Assembly: GCA_921293015.1 (NCBI GenBank)
Contig: OV121091.1
Location: 12,305,755 to 12,369,754 of the forward strand
Length of the DNA: 64,000 nt
Origin: Phorcus lineatus
Taxonomy: Eukaryota; Mollusca; Gastropoda; Trochida; Trochidae
Reading direction: 5' to 3'
A program made the translations under genes and the position numbers. The notes below the pieces were generated by a model, which ran no database searches, was not told the origin of the DNA, and saw only the letters and a list, made by a program, of their open reading frames with translations. Shown piece by piece: positions 36,637 to 48,925 of this stretch. Each line of letters begins with the position of its first letter. The first letter of the stretch is position 1.

Positions 36637-37066
36637 CCACTACTACTACTGCTACTGCTACTGCTACTGCTACTGCTACTACCACTACTACTACTACCAC
36701 TACCACTACTACTATAACTACTACTACTGCTACTACTACTATAACTACTACTAGTAGTACCACAGCTACCACTAATACTACTACCACTACTAACATTACC
36801 ACTAATATTACAATTTATACTACTACTACTACTACTACTACAACTACTACCGCTACCACTACCACTACTACTACCATTACTACTACCACCGCTACTACCA
36901 CCACTACCACTAATAATACAACACTGCTTCTACTGCTAGTACTATTACTACTGCTGCTACCACTACAACTGCTGCTACTGCTAGTACTAGTTCTAATACT
37001 ACTACTACTACTGCTACTACTACTGCTGCTGCTACTGCTACTATTACTTCTCCTGCTGCTTCAGCT
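36637..37066 (+). repeat. Compound CTA/ACT/GCT trinucleotide microsatellite (~430 bp)
   Basis: Nearly unbroken ACT, ACC and GCT triplets. A valine-rich minus-strand frame across it is a by-product of the triplets. Confidence 0.95.
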
Positions 37067-37069
37067 ACT

Positions 37070-39195
37070 TATACACGGTAATCTGTTTTATTTTCAATAC
37101 CTATTCCAAACGTGTGCATGTACATGATCTAAAGAGTAACTCACATGTAACATACATGTACTCTTTAGTTACTCATAAAGTTTGACGCACACAAAAACTA
37201 TTAATATCACACCTTATTATTCTTTGATATATTTATAAAGACCACGGGACGAAATTGTTATTTAACCATCCCATCTGTTGCTGGTATCATTAGTTACTTG
37301 CGAATTCAAGGAAATATAGTTTAAAATAATGAATTTAAGGCGTAATTGATCGCAGTTGAGTTATGATCCCGGATTTGTTATTAATTTATCATTGTATCAT
37401 ATTTTTATATCATATTCAATGAATACAATAAGGATTTCGATGTCTCTGAATAGAGGAGGTTACACAGGGGAAAATTATCTTAAACTTTGAAATATTTAAA
37501 AATTTTAAGTAAAATTATACTTTTTATGCTATCTTGAGTTTACCGTACTCAACACTATCACAAAAATCATCTTATCTATTGTGTGAACATTTATCCATCA
37601 AAATTAGAAATATATAAAATATACAAAAGTCCGAACTAATTGATTCATTTAAACATGTTTCTGAAGTGAATGTGTTTATAATATCAAACATTCAAGTATT
37701 AAAAGATGAAAATTTACCCTATATACATTTACGTGATATTTTTATATGATAACTAAGTTGTTTCACCATGTTTGATTGAATGAAAATAAACGGTTAAAAA
37801 TTTCATGTTTCCATTTTCGTGTTTACTACAAACAGTACTTGGAAACAAATCAGCATAAACTATATAAGTATGACTGTGAAATGATTTTTTTTTACACAAA
37901 CTAGTAATTTCCACTTTTAAAAATCATAACTTTAATCGAAAGTGTTTTGACATTACAGATTGATAGCGGAAAACAAAAAGCTACACATATTTGGTGTTTG
38001 ACAAGGAATATTTTAAGGCCGCTTTCTTCCATTTCATTTCAAGTGTAGTTTGTTTGGGTTAATTTGTTTTCCCAATGTGAAACAAATATCTCTTGGTGTC
38101 TTATTGAAGTATTATGTTATCAATTATTCGAATCGTAGTGTCTTTAATAATAAAAAATCTCGTTTAATGTTTATGAAAGCACCAAAAACAATGTAAAGAG
38201 CACCTCCACGGTAAAAGCCCAATAAGGAGGGACGACCGTGAAGCGCCTGTAAAATTTTACATTGTCCTTATTTTACAAAGAGATATTATGAAAATATTAC
38301 CAAATTTCCTTTCGAATGTAATTTTGAGCGTAAAATGGTGATAAAACTTCTTCAAGTAAACCGTGCATTAATCTTTTTAATCTTAAAACTTTTTAAAGAA
38401 ATTCCATTCCCTATAAAGTAAAAAAATTAAATTTTATACTTAAGTGCATTTGATAACAAGATCTTTATAATTCAAAACAAAAGTAACATCGATAAAACAT
38501 GTCCACATGTAACAAGTATTGCTCAACGCAAGAATATATATTCTTGAAAGTCAAACTAGGATGATAAACACAAGCTTGTACTCTTTTTAAACGTATACAA
38601 GAGTAAATGGGTTTTATTCACTGAAATTTGATATATTTAGGTCAAGTTGATAAAAACATGACACGTTTTAAGCTGTCGTCGGTATGAAATTCCGTTTTAG
38701 TACTAAATAATCTATAAACTACCTGCCTTTCAACATAAACGTGTACATAACAATTTGCATACATAATGGAGAACATACCCAGACGATTATATCGACCATT
38801 TCTGAAGCTGCATTTGTTAAAAAAACTCAATAACTCATATTAGATGAAACAGTTGAAAACTTTCCATAGCAGATCAGTGGTAATGTACAGTATTATGAAT
38901 CGTGTTTACATGGGTACGACCCCCCAAAATCTCCGAAGAAGTTAAAAACCCACTAGATATGATGATTATTCTACATACTAAATTTCAATTAGCTAGTCCT
39001 TATTATTTTCAAGTTCGATTTTGGAAACGAAATTCTAAGTATTGTTTCGATGAAAACGGTTTCACTGAGCAAGTCTTTAAGGTTGAGTTCAGGTCCTAAA
39101 ACTAAATTCTTATATGTTATTTCATGGAAACGGCCAAAATGATATGTAAGAAGAAAATGAAAACCCAGAAAGGCACAACTCTCAAAGATCATTGT
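37070..39195. other. No gene seen
   Basis: AT-rich. A short inverted pair CAATGTAAA / TTTACATTG flanks about 38190-38265. No coding evidence. Confidence 0.4.
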
Positions 39196-39204
39196 TCACT
39201 ATAC

Positions 39205-39337
39205 CACGCCAGGGGCACGGTATCTTTGTCTGCAGTAGAGAACTGTTCTACATGCATAGCCACAATGGTGTTGCGGGCTTTCGCCCTGCAATAATATTAG
39301 CAGGCGCGATATAAGTTAAATACTCTTGAAAGCGGTT
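39205..39337 (+). mobile_element. SINE family 1, copy D (internal fragment)
   Basis: Matches the family from TTTGTCTGCAGTAGAGAACT to CTTGAAAGCGG, with about 100 bp of the body deleted. Confidence 0.8.
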
Positions 39338-40135
39338 TCAATGAGCTAGGCCTTACAGTTTACAATGTCTGATCCGGAAATAAAATTTGAGTTACGTTTC
39401 AATTCAAAGCCAAAATTAAATGTAGAAGGAATTTGAAAACCCAAAAGGCACCACCAGACAATATGGTTATTCCATATACCAAGTTTCAATGAGCTGGGCC
39501 TTGTAGATTTTATGTTCATGCACCTGACCGATGAATTTCATGAAATGAAAGTAAAGGCCTCCCCACACCAACACAGCGCACTAGCAGCGCGCCATCAGCG
39601 CAGCGCGAAGCACGCGTTTTTTTACCCCAGACTAGCGCAACGCGTCAATGCGCGTCAATACAGCGAAATAATATAAGGAACAAGTGACCAATAAGATCTT
39701 GTTTTAAAATTATAATCGTTCTCGCGTATGGATGAGTGACCAGAGAACGACTGTCACATTAAAGTCATAGTCTCATTTTTGCAAGGCAAATTGTAATGCA
39801 TGCCGGACAAATATTTCACCACTCACAGAAATCTTTCCCCTGACGTTTGCAACAATTTTCAGAACTCTGCAGGCATTCTCGCCCTCAATAATTAAGTTCA
39901 AACTACCCTACCCTACCCTAATATTACGTGTTTTGCGAGCGTTAGTCCTTACCACGTCATTTCGCTAAGGCCGTGACGAAGAACACATAAAATTTCCCAG
40001 CTGAATATCCAATTTAAAGAGCTAATAGCTTACCCTTTTTCAAATACTGAAATAACAAAAAGGTGGTTAACTCAATGAAGAATGCGTCTGTCATAAGTAT
40101 CGGCGCTACAATTACTAGATTTCCGGTGTTTCGCA

Positions 40136-40256
40136 CACAGGGGCGTGTATCGCTTAGAAATAGCTTTAGAAAGGATCCTTTTATATAGTAGTAGGGTAGG
40201 GTCTATGGGTATATATGTCTTTCTAAAGCTATTTCTAAGCGATACACGCCCCTGTG
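40136..40256. mobile_element. Palindromic hAT MITE (121 bp)
   Basis: Starts CACAGGGGCGTGTATCGCTT and ends with its complement, flanked by the perfect 8-bp duplication GTTTCGCA (40128-40135, 40257-40264). It is the same palindrome as at 29567-29706 but has lost the inner left arm, so TAGTAGTAGGGTAGGGTCTA is present in only one orientation. Confidence 0.88.
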
Positions 40257-40442
40257 GTTTCGCACTCGCGATGGGATTGCACTTGATTCGGTACCTCATC
40301 GGTCTGAAACGGCTTACGCCAATAAGCTACTTCATCCAAAACTGTAAAACGGGCATAAAAATGAAAATCTTTGCAAATGCGACAGGAAATATTTGTGTTA
40401 GTGATCCGATTTTGTTCGTGAAGAATAATTAGTTCAGTTTAG

Positions 40443-40640
40443 TTGCCTTACAAAAATGAGACTATGACTTTAATATTATCGGTCCCGACTGATCAATACG
40501 AAATGGATCGGGAAAAGAAAACATTGATACTGATGTACGTCTACTGGAGACGTAAACAACAACGCCAAATTACAAGAACTTCTTGGGTGCATACTATTCT
40601 GCAGCAAGGACAAGAATATGGGGATTATTATCGTCAATGA
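40443..40640 (+). pseudogene. PIF/Harbinger-type transposase N-terminal fragment
   Basis: 65 codons: YVYWRRKQQRQITRTSWVHT then ILQQGQEYGDYYRQ and a stop. The basic run, WVH and EYG.Y order fits the start of Harbinger nucleases (WVHPI...YGEYH). After the stop the same frame continues for about 20 codons (NDAEQQKSLFLRFRNF). No catalytic DDE region remains. Confidence 0.4.
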
Positions 40641-40931
40641 AATGACGCCGAGCAGCAAAAATCACTTTTTTTGCGATTCAGAAATTTTGGTGCTGGCGCG
40701 CTGTCGGCGCGCTGCGTTGGTGTGGGTTATCAATCATAAATCAACATGCGCAATTTTTTTTATGCGGGCGCGCTGTGTTGGTGTGGGGAGTCACGGTTTT
40801 AGGATTAAAAAATTAAATCCCTCCAGAACAGTCATTTCTGGTTAAAAGAGCGGGTTACCCGACCCGCGACCCGAGCCTACCGGACTTCGACCTTTCACCC
40901 CTGAACTGGATACTATGACCTTTATGTCTGG

Positions 40932-41440
40932 AGTTTGTGATTTAAACATATTTTATTCATGAAAAAGTTAATTACATGAATATTGATTGGCACAACAAGC
41001 TTTGAGCTTATGTAAGTGCCGCTCCATTAGATATGACAAAATACAATCATTGATAATACAAATCAAAATTTACAAAGTAATTAAATTAATATTTCCACAT
41101 AGGCCAACAAAAACAAAAATTAGACAGTAATAAGCGGTTTAAGATCATCAAAGGTATATTGAATATAGGAGTTTTGTAGTAATTCAAATGAAGGCATTTC
41201 ATAATAACCATAAACGTTTAGAATCTTGTATAAATGTATGAACAGATTGAAGAATATTCTGATTACGTAATTAACTTAAATATTGATTACCATGTAGAAT
41301 GGTATATAAATCAAAACCATGTCTGTAGAAATATTTATCAAATCTTATAAAATCATAATTTGGGCAAAAAAGGAAGTAGTGGAAAGAATCTTCCCATGGA
41401 TGTCCGCATGAACAAATGTCTGGAGTTTCGCTGCGAACCT
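40932..41440 (-). mobile_element. LINE 3' end (CR1/L2/RTE-type ORF2 C-terminus and 3'UTR)
   Basis: The minus strand encodes VRSETPDICSCGHPWEDSFH then YFLFCPNYDFIRFDK, the cysteine-histidine motif (CxCG..ED..HY.LFCPxY) ending many non-LTR retrotransposon polymerases. It is followed after a break by ILQSVHTFIQDSKRLW, the usual closing helix. An AATAAA-bearing 3'UTR follows. 5'-truncated, with stops. Confidence 0.7.
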
Positions 41441-43090
41441 GGGAAAAAGTAAAAAGTGACTGCAGTGCTCTGAAAACGTAGCCACAACATGTATTTCTTA
41501 TAAAAATGCTAAATTCGCTCCAAAACGCCCCCAGGGGCTCATATGAGGTTGACCCCTGTTACTATCGCATGCGAATATATTTTTCCATCTATTTTTTTTC
41601 AACTTGAATATTTCCCCATTTAATACTGTTTTGAAGGTAATTTTTTTATCAAAGACTAAAGGCGCCCGATCGCGTTTCTAAGAATAATTTTCTGTTAAAA
41701 AATTCAGACAGAAATATTATATTTTCAAGGACGTGTTAGGTTTGATAACAATGACACGTAAAGAAAACCCTTTTTTTAACCATTTGGGACTTTTCCCGAA
41801 TAAGAATCACATGATAAAATCAATTTTCGTGTGAAAGTGTCATTAAAGCCTGGGCTTTTTTCATGTAAAAAGTAGTTCCAAAATATTATTTCATATTCTT
41901 GAAACTCACTTAACAATATCAGTCACAGACTATTCCGTTTAGAGCGAATAAAAACATTAGCAAAACTGAAGACGGCAAATCGATCTCTTGAAGGATATTT
42001 TTTATGAAACCAGTAAGAAATATGATGTTTTCAAATTTAAACAGTGACACGACGAGCAAAAGCATTTGAGACTTGCCAAACGAGGAACACGAAAATGTCA
42101 CACATATTTTCGTATGAAACAGTCAACTTTGTCCTTGCCAATACTATAAATTGAATCGATTTGTTAGATATTGTAGGAAAGATCGTGAATTGCAGGAATT
42201 ACACCCAAATTGATTCTCCCTGATGGTTTTATGTCGTTTAGTCCAGGTGATTAGGGAAACAGATCAAATAAACGACAGACTCAACTCATGAAAAGCTTTA
42301 TAACCTCAACAAGTACGGCAAGCCATAAACTCCGAAAGGAAACATTGATTAAAGTCGCACTAAAATTGGTGTGGCTTAACCTGTCGACGTACTGTTAGGA
42401 GAGCAAGCTAAATGGGAAGCTAAACTTGTTTTCAGATATAATGATGATAAAATGCTAGGATGCATACTAAATGATAAGTATGGCGTGTCAAAAGGTAATT
42501 TCCACTTACTTCGGTAATTCCTATCAGATCACTTAAAGAGGTTGACCTATCGGCTGCATTCCGCCATGTTGTTTTAGAGGAAAATGACATAGATAGGCCC
42601 TGTACTTTTAGTAACTTGACAACACAGTCACTGTATATATGAACTATATGTATGGATAGAATGTCTGCACATTTACAAATGATTCATGATAAGACTTATC
42701 AACAATATCTAGCAATACCGTAGTAAGTTTTTTCAAGCTCGTAACGCCGATGAAATGCTTCACTTCTATTTCATGTCTTATTTTACCGAGTGTGCGCTTT
42801 AATTTATCTAAACATAAATCTAAATCAACCAAATGTTACACTCAGCTACGTGTTTCAATTGGATCATGCACTAATAACATACTTGTATAAACCGAAATGT
42901 ATCCTTGAATTTCGTTCCACAAAAGATACCGTTCTTATATTCAGTGGTGACAGAGAAACCAGCAGAACTGTCCATTAATAACTGAGTTAACGTTTTGAAT
43001 TGTATGTTCACTGTAGGGCTAAGTTTCAATATAGTCACTTGTAATCAGAGTTGTATCACCGTCAATACCGTCCATACCCCGTCCAATTAT
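41441..43090. other. No intact gene; possible reverse-transcriptase scrap
   Basis: At 42538-42615 the plus strand reads EVDLSAAFRHVVLEENDIDR, like the (K)xDLxxAFR motif of LTR-element reverse transcriptases, without neighbouring motifs. The rest is featureless. Confidence 0.25.
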
Positions 43091-43217
43091 TTGACATTCC
43101 CATACCAAACATTTTGCAAATTTGCACTTTTCTAAAGTAAAGAGTAAAACCAACTTTTATATAAGTTCAGTTACGGTATGGCCTCGTACGAAACCAAAAA
43201 TATCTGTGAAAATGTTT
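43091..43217 (+). repeat. 127-bp direct repeat, copy 1
   Basis: Nearly identical to 43418-43544 (one difference noticed). Starts TTGACATTCC; includes CAGTTACGGTATGGCCTCGT. Confidence 0.93.
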
Positions 43218-43417
43218 AACCTTAACCGAAATTGGAACGTGCGTTTAAAGATTCATTTTATTTATAAAAATTGCCTTTCATTTTAGAACTTTTTAAATTT
43301 TTCGTGAGATACCTCTATTTCACATAAAAACGTTTTCTAAGTTGACTATCCGCTTTTATCATTATTTATTGTACACTTACTATCGTATAAATTTATTTGT
43401 TAATTTAAAAAAAATAT

Positions 43418-43544
43418 TTGACATTCCTATACCAAACATTTTGCAAATTTGCACTTTTCTAAAGTAAAGAGTAAAACCAACTTTTATATAAGTTCAGTTA
43501 CGGTATGGCCTCGTACGAAACCAAAAATATCTGTGAAAATGTTT
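43418..43544 (+). repeat. 127-bp direct repeat, copy 2
   Basis: Second copy, offset exactly 327 bp from the first. About 200 bp of unrelated AT-rich sequence separates them. Confidence 0.93.
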
Positions 43545-44509
43545 TTCGTTTAAAAAAATCTTTTCAAAAGTTGCTGAAACTGTTTTTTTATATTAAGAGA
43601 AAATAAGGTTACAATCACTGTCACTAAAATCAGCATCATTTCACACAGTTTCACACTTTCACGCTGTAATTCCCTGAAACATTGACATTTCTAGGTCAAC
43701 GCAGTAGCATTTTTTTACAGTTAGTTGAATTACGTGGCACACTTATGTCAACACACTAGTTTTTTAAGCATCAGCAAACTGCGTTAAACATTTTCGAAGT
43801 GAACACAAACAACGATATTGAGATAACCTGAAATACAAAGTTAACCTGTCTATTTTTAATAATGCGGTGAGACGATGTGCCTTTATCATCCTGCTAAATC
43901 AGCCTATATGAATCCGCTCTCGCTCCTTCCCAATACCCTGATCTCTTTCAAGCCAAAAGCCTCGTATGGCTGGATCGGCTTGATATTCGTCGCTTTGTCC
44001 ATCTGTTATTTTTTCAGCGAATGAAATGTCGTTATGCAAGGAGCTTGAAGCTACTATCTTTAACTCAACGGATTTTTTTCATCCGGGTTGTGCCGCTGCC
44101 GCTTGATGCGAGTCGTACCTTTATAAAACTCATTTCTGCAATAAACGAATAATATATATAACTCCCCTTATTTATATGTTACCTTATCTACAAACATCTT
44201 CCCTCAAACCATTGACTTTTATTGGACTTTCTGTATTTTTCAAAAGGTGTTTCGAAACCCGTATACCCCATCCCATCCCAAACCAAAGAAATGTACAAAA
44301 TGCTGTTGCTATGTGCGCCAGGAAATTACACCGTGAAATGTACGTCATGCGAGCGTTCAAACTATTTAACATGCGCCAAGTGGCATGATTGGTTGGTCCT
44401 AAAACAATTGGAGTTCACAGAAAAATCGCCTCAAGGCAGCGATACAGCGCTAGAAAAAAAATGAGCATTATTATCATCATTTATTGTTTAGTACCTTGTT
44501 GTCAATAAC
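43545..44509. other. No supported gene
   Basis: An 80-codon cysteine-containing plus frame at 44222-44464 (TVKCTSCERSNYLTC) is not recognised and lacks splice or family support. Confidence 0.35.
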
Positions 44510-44514
44510 GATAT

Positions 44515-45630
44515 TGTCACGCAGTTCGAGCGTGCGACCTTTTTCCCGCCTCTCCTCTAATGTACTTTCATAAAATATCACCAATTATTGTAAATATCGA
44601 AAGTACATATTATGTACTTTACATTCATGTATCTATTTTTATCATTCATGTCTTTATTCGCCGACTGTGGCTATTTTTATATGTTCACATGTCATTTTCA
44701 TGCTCCATTTATCAGCCTTATTACATGTAGCATTTATATGCCAATACTCATGATATATATATTTATACCTTCTTGTAGAGGAGTTTGCGCCCTTTAAAAT
44801 AAGCCATTGTAGGGCTCCATACCTTAAATATTTATGTAGCTAGGGATAATTTAGTTTCGCAAAGAAACACAGATTCACGATATCCTTTAGATAAGCTACC
44901 ATTCTCCTCTTGGAGCTAGGCATGGTTTACTCGTCGACGTCCGCACGGAGCCAATAAATAGCGAGCTAAGCTCTGGTACCGGTAGTCTTGGCTTGATCCT
45001 CGCGGGGAGAGGTCACGGGTGGACCCTTGGACGTTGGAAGTGGATTGGTGAGGTTGATATTCCTAATTTCTCTGTACATTTCTGGAGTATGTGATCACTT
45101 CCTTAAGAACTTACAGTTTTAACCTTACCTTCCCTCCCATTATTTTATAAGTTCTACTATACCTAAACTAGTGTTCTTACTCATTTACTCACTCAAGTAG
45201 TGATTAGGGATCATCTAAAGTACTGTGTGCTTGTTGTTTATTCACCCCTATTTTTAGTCCACCCGTGTCCCGACCGCACCCTTGTATATTTACGCTAAGT
45301 GTTGATTTGTCTGATTGATGCTATCTCGTTAAGACGGTCATTAGCTTATCTTGTTGTTACAACGTCTGGGGGTATGCTAGAGTGTATCCCTACAGTTTGT
45401 CTATTTGTTTATTCATGGGTTGTTGACTTCCTTAATTAGTTGTTAACTCCTGTTGAGTGGATTACGGGTATCTTGTTGCCGTACCCGGGTATCGTCTTGT
45501 TTAGACTGCAAATAAATCACTTGATTCACTGATTTGGCTTCTCTCTAGTATTCATTGGCTTGATTATTTTCGTTTCTTTCTGTCGGATAAACGGGTCTCG
45601 TCTGAGTTTAGATATCGTTACACCGTGACA
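44515..45630 (+). mobile_element. Solo LTR of an LTR retrotransposon (1,116 bp)
   Basis: Begins TGTCACG and ends CGTGACA, with the canonical TG..CA ends inside a 7-bp inverted repeat. It is flanked by the perfect 5-bp duplication GATAT (44510-44514, 45631-45635). It contains AATAAA near 45510 and AATAAAT near 44954. No internal retroviral-type genes, so the internal region was lost by LTR-LTR recombination. The 5-bp duplication fits Gypsy/BEL-type integrases. Confidence 0.85.
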
Positions 45631-45635
45631 GATAT

Positions 45636-46138
45636 GAAATGGGAAATCTTTCAGGAGACTAACACTGACAGTTTAATCGATTACGTGGGAATCGCCGTTT
45701 CGTTTTTGGATATAAAGGTGAAAAAAACTGTTGTATTCTTAATAATTTTACAACTTCAAAATGATGATATATGTCTTGATTTGAATTACAACAGCTTTAA
45801 CGTAAAACTGATAAACAATGTTTTGTCATGTCGTAGAAGGGCTTGCCTCACTCGTGGCTTCAAACGAACGCTCCGTGATTTTCATGACATTAGATGTTGC
45901 TTTGATAAATGCTTTGACAAATACCGTATTTTACGCAATAAGCGCCCTCTCCGTACAAGCGCCACCAAACCACATTTGTAACTCGCAAAGTAATAAGCGC
46001 CCACTGCTTTTGTGGTATTTGATATTATTATAGTTCTTTCTTCCATTTATAAAGAAGCTTTACGTTTAGTTTTGCACGTATGCACATGTTTTATTCGATG
46101 TTTTGGCAAGCCAAAACTTTAAACGCTTAACAATTTAG
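45636..46138. other. No supported gene
   Basis: A 118-codon plus frame (45625-45981) starts in the LTR end and runs through unrelated sequence. Nothing recognisable. Confidence 0.35.
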
Positions 46139-46298
46139 AGGTGAGGTGATATGAGGTTTATCGTCGCTTTCAAGAGTATTTCACTTATATCGCGGCCGCT
46201 AGTAAAATTACAGGAAGAAAGACTTCAATACCATGGTGGCTATCTATTGCGGTGAAACCTGCGAGCATCGGCTGCAAATTGCGAACGATGGGTAGAAC
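46139..46298 (-). mobile_element. SINE family 1, copy E (headless)
   Basis: Body and tail of the family (GGTGAGGTGA.., GGTGAAACCTGCGAGCATCG), diverged, ending before the tRNA-related head. Confidence 0.8.
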
Positions 46299-46579
46299 AT
46301 ATGTAGATGATAGAATGAATTTTACTATCTTATGAATTCTATGGAAAGCAATTTAGTTTTCATAAGTGCCCCTCTTTTCAGATTTCTAAGCGCCCAGGCC
46401 GGTTTATACGTTAATTGAATACGGTATTCTGATATACAAGCCATTCGAATCATCTCAATACGTACAAAATAATAGTTTTCAATAAACATCCTACAACAGA
46501 CTTACATTTTAGTTAAAAGAGCACCAATTTACATGCATATTAACTACATAAACTATTCAACACTATCAACTCAAATTTA

Positions 46580-46890
46580 GTGGAGCATGGTGGTGTAGTG
46601 ATCACCGTGCTGGCTTCTCACGCAAAAGCTCCAGGTTCGAATCCAAGTGGAGACACCAAACATTTGTGAGCTTGGCTTCACACTGTGTTGTTTCCTTGGG
46701 CAAGGCACTTCATCCACATTGCACCCAGTCCACCCAACTTTAAAAATGGGTACCTGAATACGGAATGTATGGACCTAAATGGTCGCGCGAAGCGCCTAGT
46801 AGCTGCATCGAAAGTACAATTCCTTCAGGGTATTAAATATGTAGCGCTTTGAGCATGCTTTGGGTGGACTATAGCGCACAATAAGTACCC

Positions 46891-46931
<41 letters not shown>
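46580..46931 (+). mobile_element. tRNA-headed SINE, family 2
   Basis: Head with A-box-like GGTGTAGTGATCACC and B box GGTTCGAATCC, a conserved central part (TTGGGCAAGGCACTTCATCC, CAGTCCACCCAACT, AATGGGTACCTG), AGCGCTTTGAGC, and an ATT-repeat tail of about 40 bp. This layout is widespread in marine invertebrates. Confidence 0.85.
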
Positions 46932-46932
<1 letters not shown>

Positions 46933-47093
46933 ATCTGCCCCAATGTTTGCGATTTTTTTTATACAATTACGACGTCTGAGTCATTTGCACGCAGCAGGAG
47001 TCGTACATGGTCCTATTTTCAAGCAGAATCTCGGGTTTAATCTTTAGTTTGTTATTATGCACCATTTGGCTTCAGAATACAAAATAAGAGATA

Positions 47094-47356
47094 GGTGAGG
47101 TGAGGTGATTTGGTGTTTAACGCCGCTTTCAAGGTTATTTGACTTAGGCCTATATCGCGGCTGCTAGTATTATTGCAGGGGGGAAGCCCGCAACATCATT
47201 GTGGATATTCATTGCGGTGAAACCTGCGAGCAACGGCTGGAACTAGCGAACCATGGGTGGTACTGCGCTGAATTTCAGTGTAGTATTGCACCCAAACCTG
47301 ACTGCATGTAGAACAGTTCTCTACTGCAGACAAAGTTGCCGAGCCCCTGGCGGGAT
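47094..47356 (-). mobile_element. SINE family 1, copy F (head truncated)
   Basis: Starts with GGTGAGGTGAGGTGATTTGG and runs to GAGCCCCTGGCGGGAT, lacking the A-box part of the head. Confidence 0.85.
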
Positions 47357-48085
47357 AGGTAATGTCAATTAAATGGCATCGTTTTTAATATCTGTCATAT
47401 GTGCTCCAACTCACAGAAAAGATACTTCCTATTATTGAATCATTTCCCCTTTCTTTGTCAAGTTGTCTAACGCAAAATGCTACCTTTGAAAACACTTTTT
47501 TTTTACTGCATTATGTCAGAGTCATGTGTTATTAACGTATGCTTTAACAGAAATTTTGCCTCATACTCCGATTCCACCAAATGTACCTCAAAAAGCCCCT
47601 AACTTGATTTAAGCCGGCTGACTCAGACATTTATAATACTTCATACTGGGAAGTTGTCTTCGATAAACAGCACTCTTCACCGACTTTGATATTAGACACG
47701 TACCCAAGATGGATATCCATATATGGTGACCGACTTCAAGCACAGGAATTACATAAGTGCTTTTACAAACCGTCATATTACTGATATAGATTATCGGTAT
47801 TACTGCATCATAGCATAGACATTATGCGATTTTTTTGGAGTGTCCGGTTATTATTTTCCGTAAACTGTTTGCGAGTTAAAAGCTTTTAGCTAGATCAGTA
47901 ATGCACTGAGAGCTTTATTTCGTCTTTCACTTCTAACGATCTATAATTATAAAGTTTTGAAAGTTATATGTGATATGTGCGCGTTGAAAGTCAATGTGCC
48001 ATATGAAAGTCAGTTACGTCCAGAATAAAAGTTGGTTATAAACACCATAAAGTCGTTTATTTACGTGTTGAATAAAACTCTGTGA
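47357..48085. other. No gene seen
   Basis: Plain AT-rich sequence leading into degenerate units of the 21-bp array. Confidence 0.4.
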
Positions 48086-48925
48086 CATAGTCAACGAAAG
48101 TCAGTTGCGTGCACAATGAGTGTCAGGTACGTGCAATAAATTCAGTTAAGTTTAAATAATGAATTACATTATATGCGCATTGTAAGACATTGACAGACGG
48201 AAACGTTCAAAATGAATGTCTATAGTGTGCACAAGGAAAGTCAGTTACGTGTGAAATTAATGATAGTGACAAACAACGAAGGTCAGTTACGCGAAGAATG
48301 ACTGTAAGTTACGTGCACAACAAATTCAGTTACGTTCACAATGAATTCATTTATATGCACAACGAATTCAATTACGTGATCAATGAATTCCATTTAATGA
48401 AAAATGACTGTCAGTTACGTGCACAACGAATTCAGTAACGTGCACAATGAATTCAGTTACGTGCACAACGAATTCAGTTACGCGAAAAATGACTGTCAGT
48501 TACGTGCACAATGAATTCAGTAACGTGCACAATGAATTCAGTTACGTGCACAACGAATTCAGTTACGTGAAAAATGACTGTCAGTTACGTGCATAATGAA
48601 TTCAGTAACGTGCACAATGAATTCAGTTACGTGCACAACGAATTCAGTTATGGGCACAATGAATTCAGTTTTGTGCACAAATAATTCAGTTACATGAAAA
48701 ATGACTGAGTTACGTTCACAATGAGTTCAGTTACGTGCACAATGAATTCACTTATGCACACAATGAATTCAGTTACGTGCACAATGAATTCAGTAACGTG
48801 CACAATGAATTCAGTTATTTGCACAATGAATTCAGTTGTGATTACAGCGAACTCAGTTATGTGCACATTGAATTCAGTTATGTGCACAATGAATTCAATT
48901 ATGTGCACAATGAATTCAATCATTG
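48086..48925 (+). repeat. 21-bp satellite (about 35-40 units) with an 85-bp higher-order unit
   Basis: The basic unit is AGTTACGTGCACAATGAATTC. The block AAAAATGACTGTCAG recurs at 48400, 48485 and 48570, defining an 85-bp higher-order period. The left part is degenerate. 7-residue-periodic reading frames on both strands follow from 21 being divisible by 3. Confidence 0.9.

Larger units (their letters stand above)
39559..40790 (+). mobile_element. Harbinger-like DNA element with transposase fragment
   Basis: Terminal inverted repeats CTCCCCACACCAACACAGCG and its complement, plus inner inverted pairs (ATTAAAGTCATAGTCTCATT near 39758 against its complement near 40450). It encodes a short plus-strand frame resembling the N-terminus of PIF/Harbinger nucleases. 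A palindromic hAT MITE is nested inside at 40136-40256. No clear 3-bp target duplication was seen. Confidence 0.55.

Noticed and set aside
36617..36802. Valine-rich 61-residue frame
   Set aside because: Direct translation of the trinucleotide microsatellite.
44222..44464. Cysteine-containing 80-codon frame
   Set aside because: No known cysteine spacing and no supporting context; ends just before the solo LTR.
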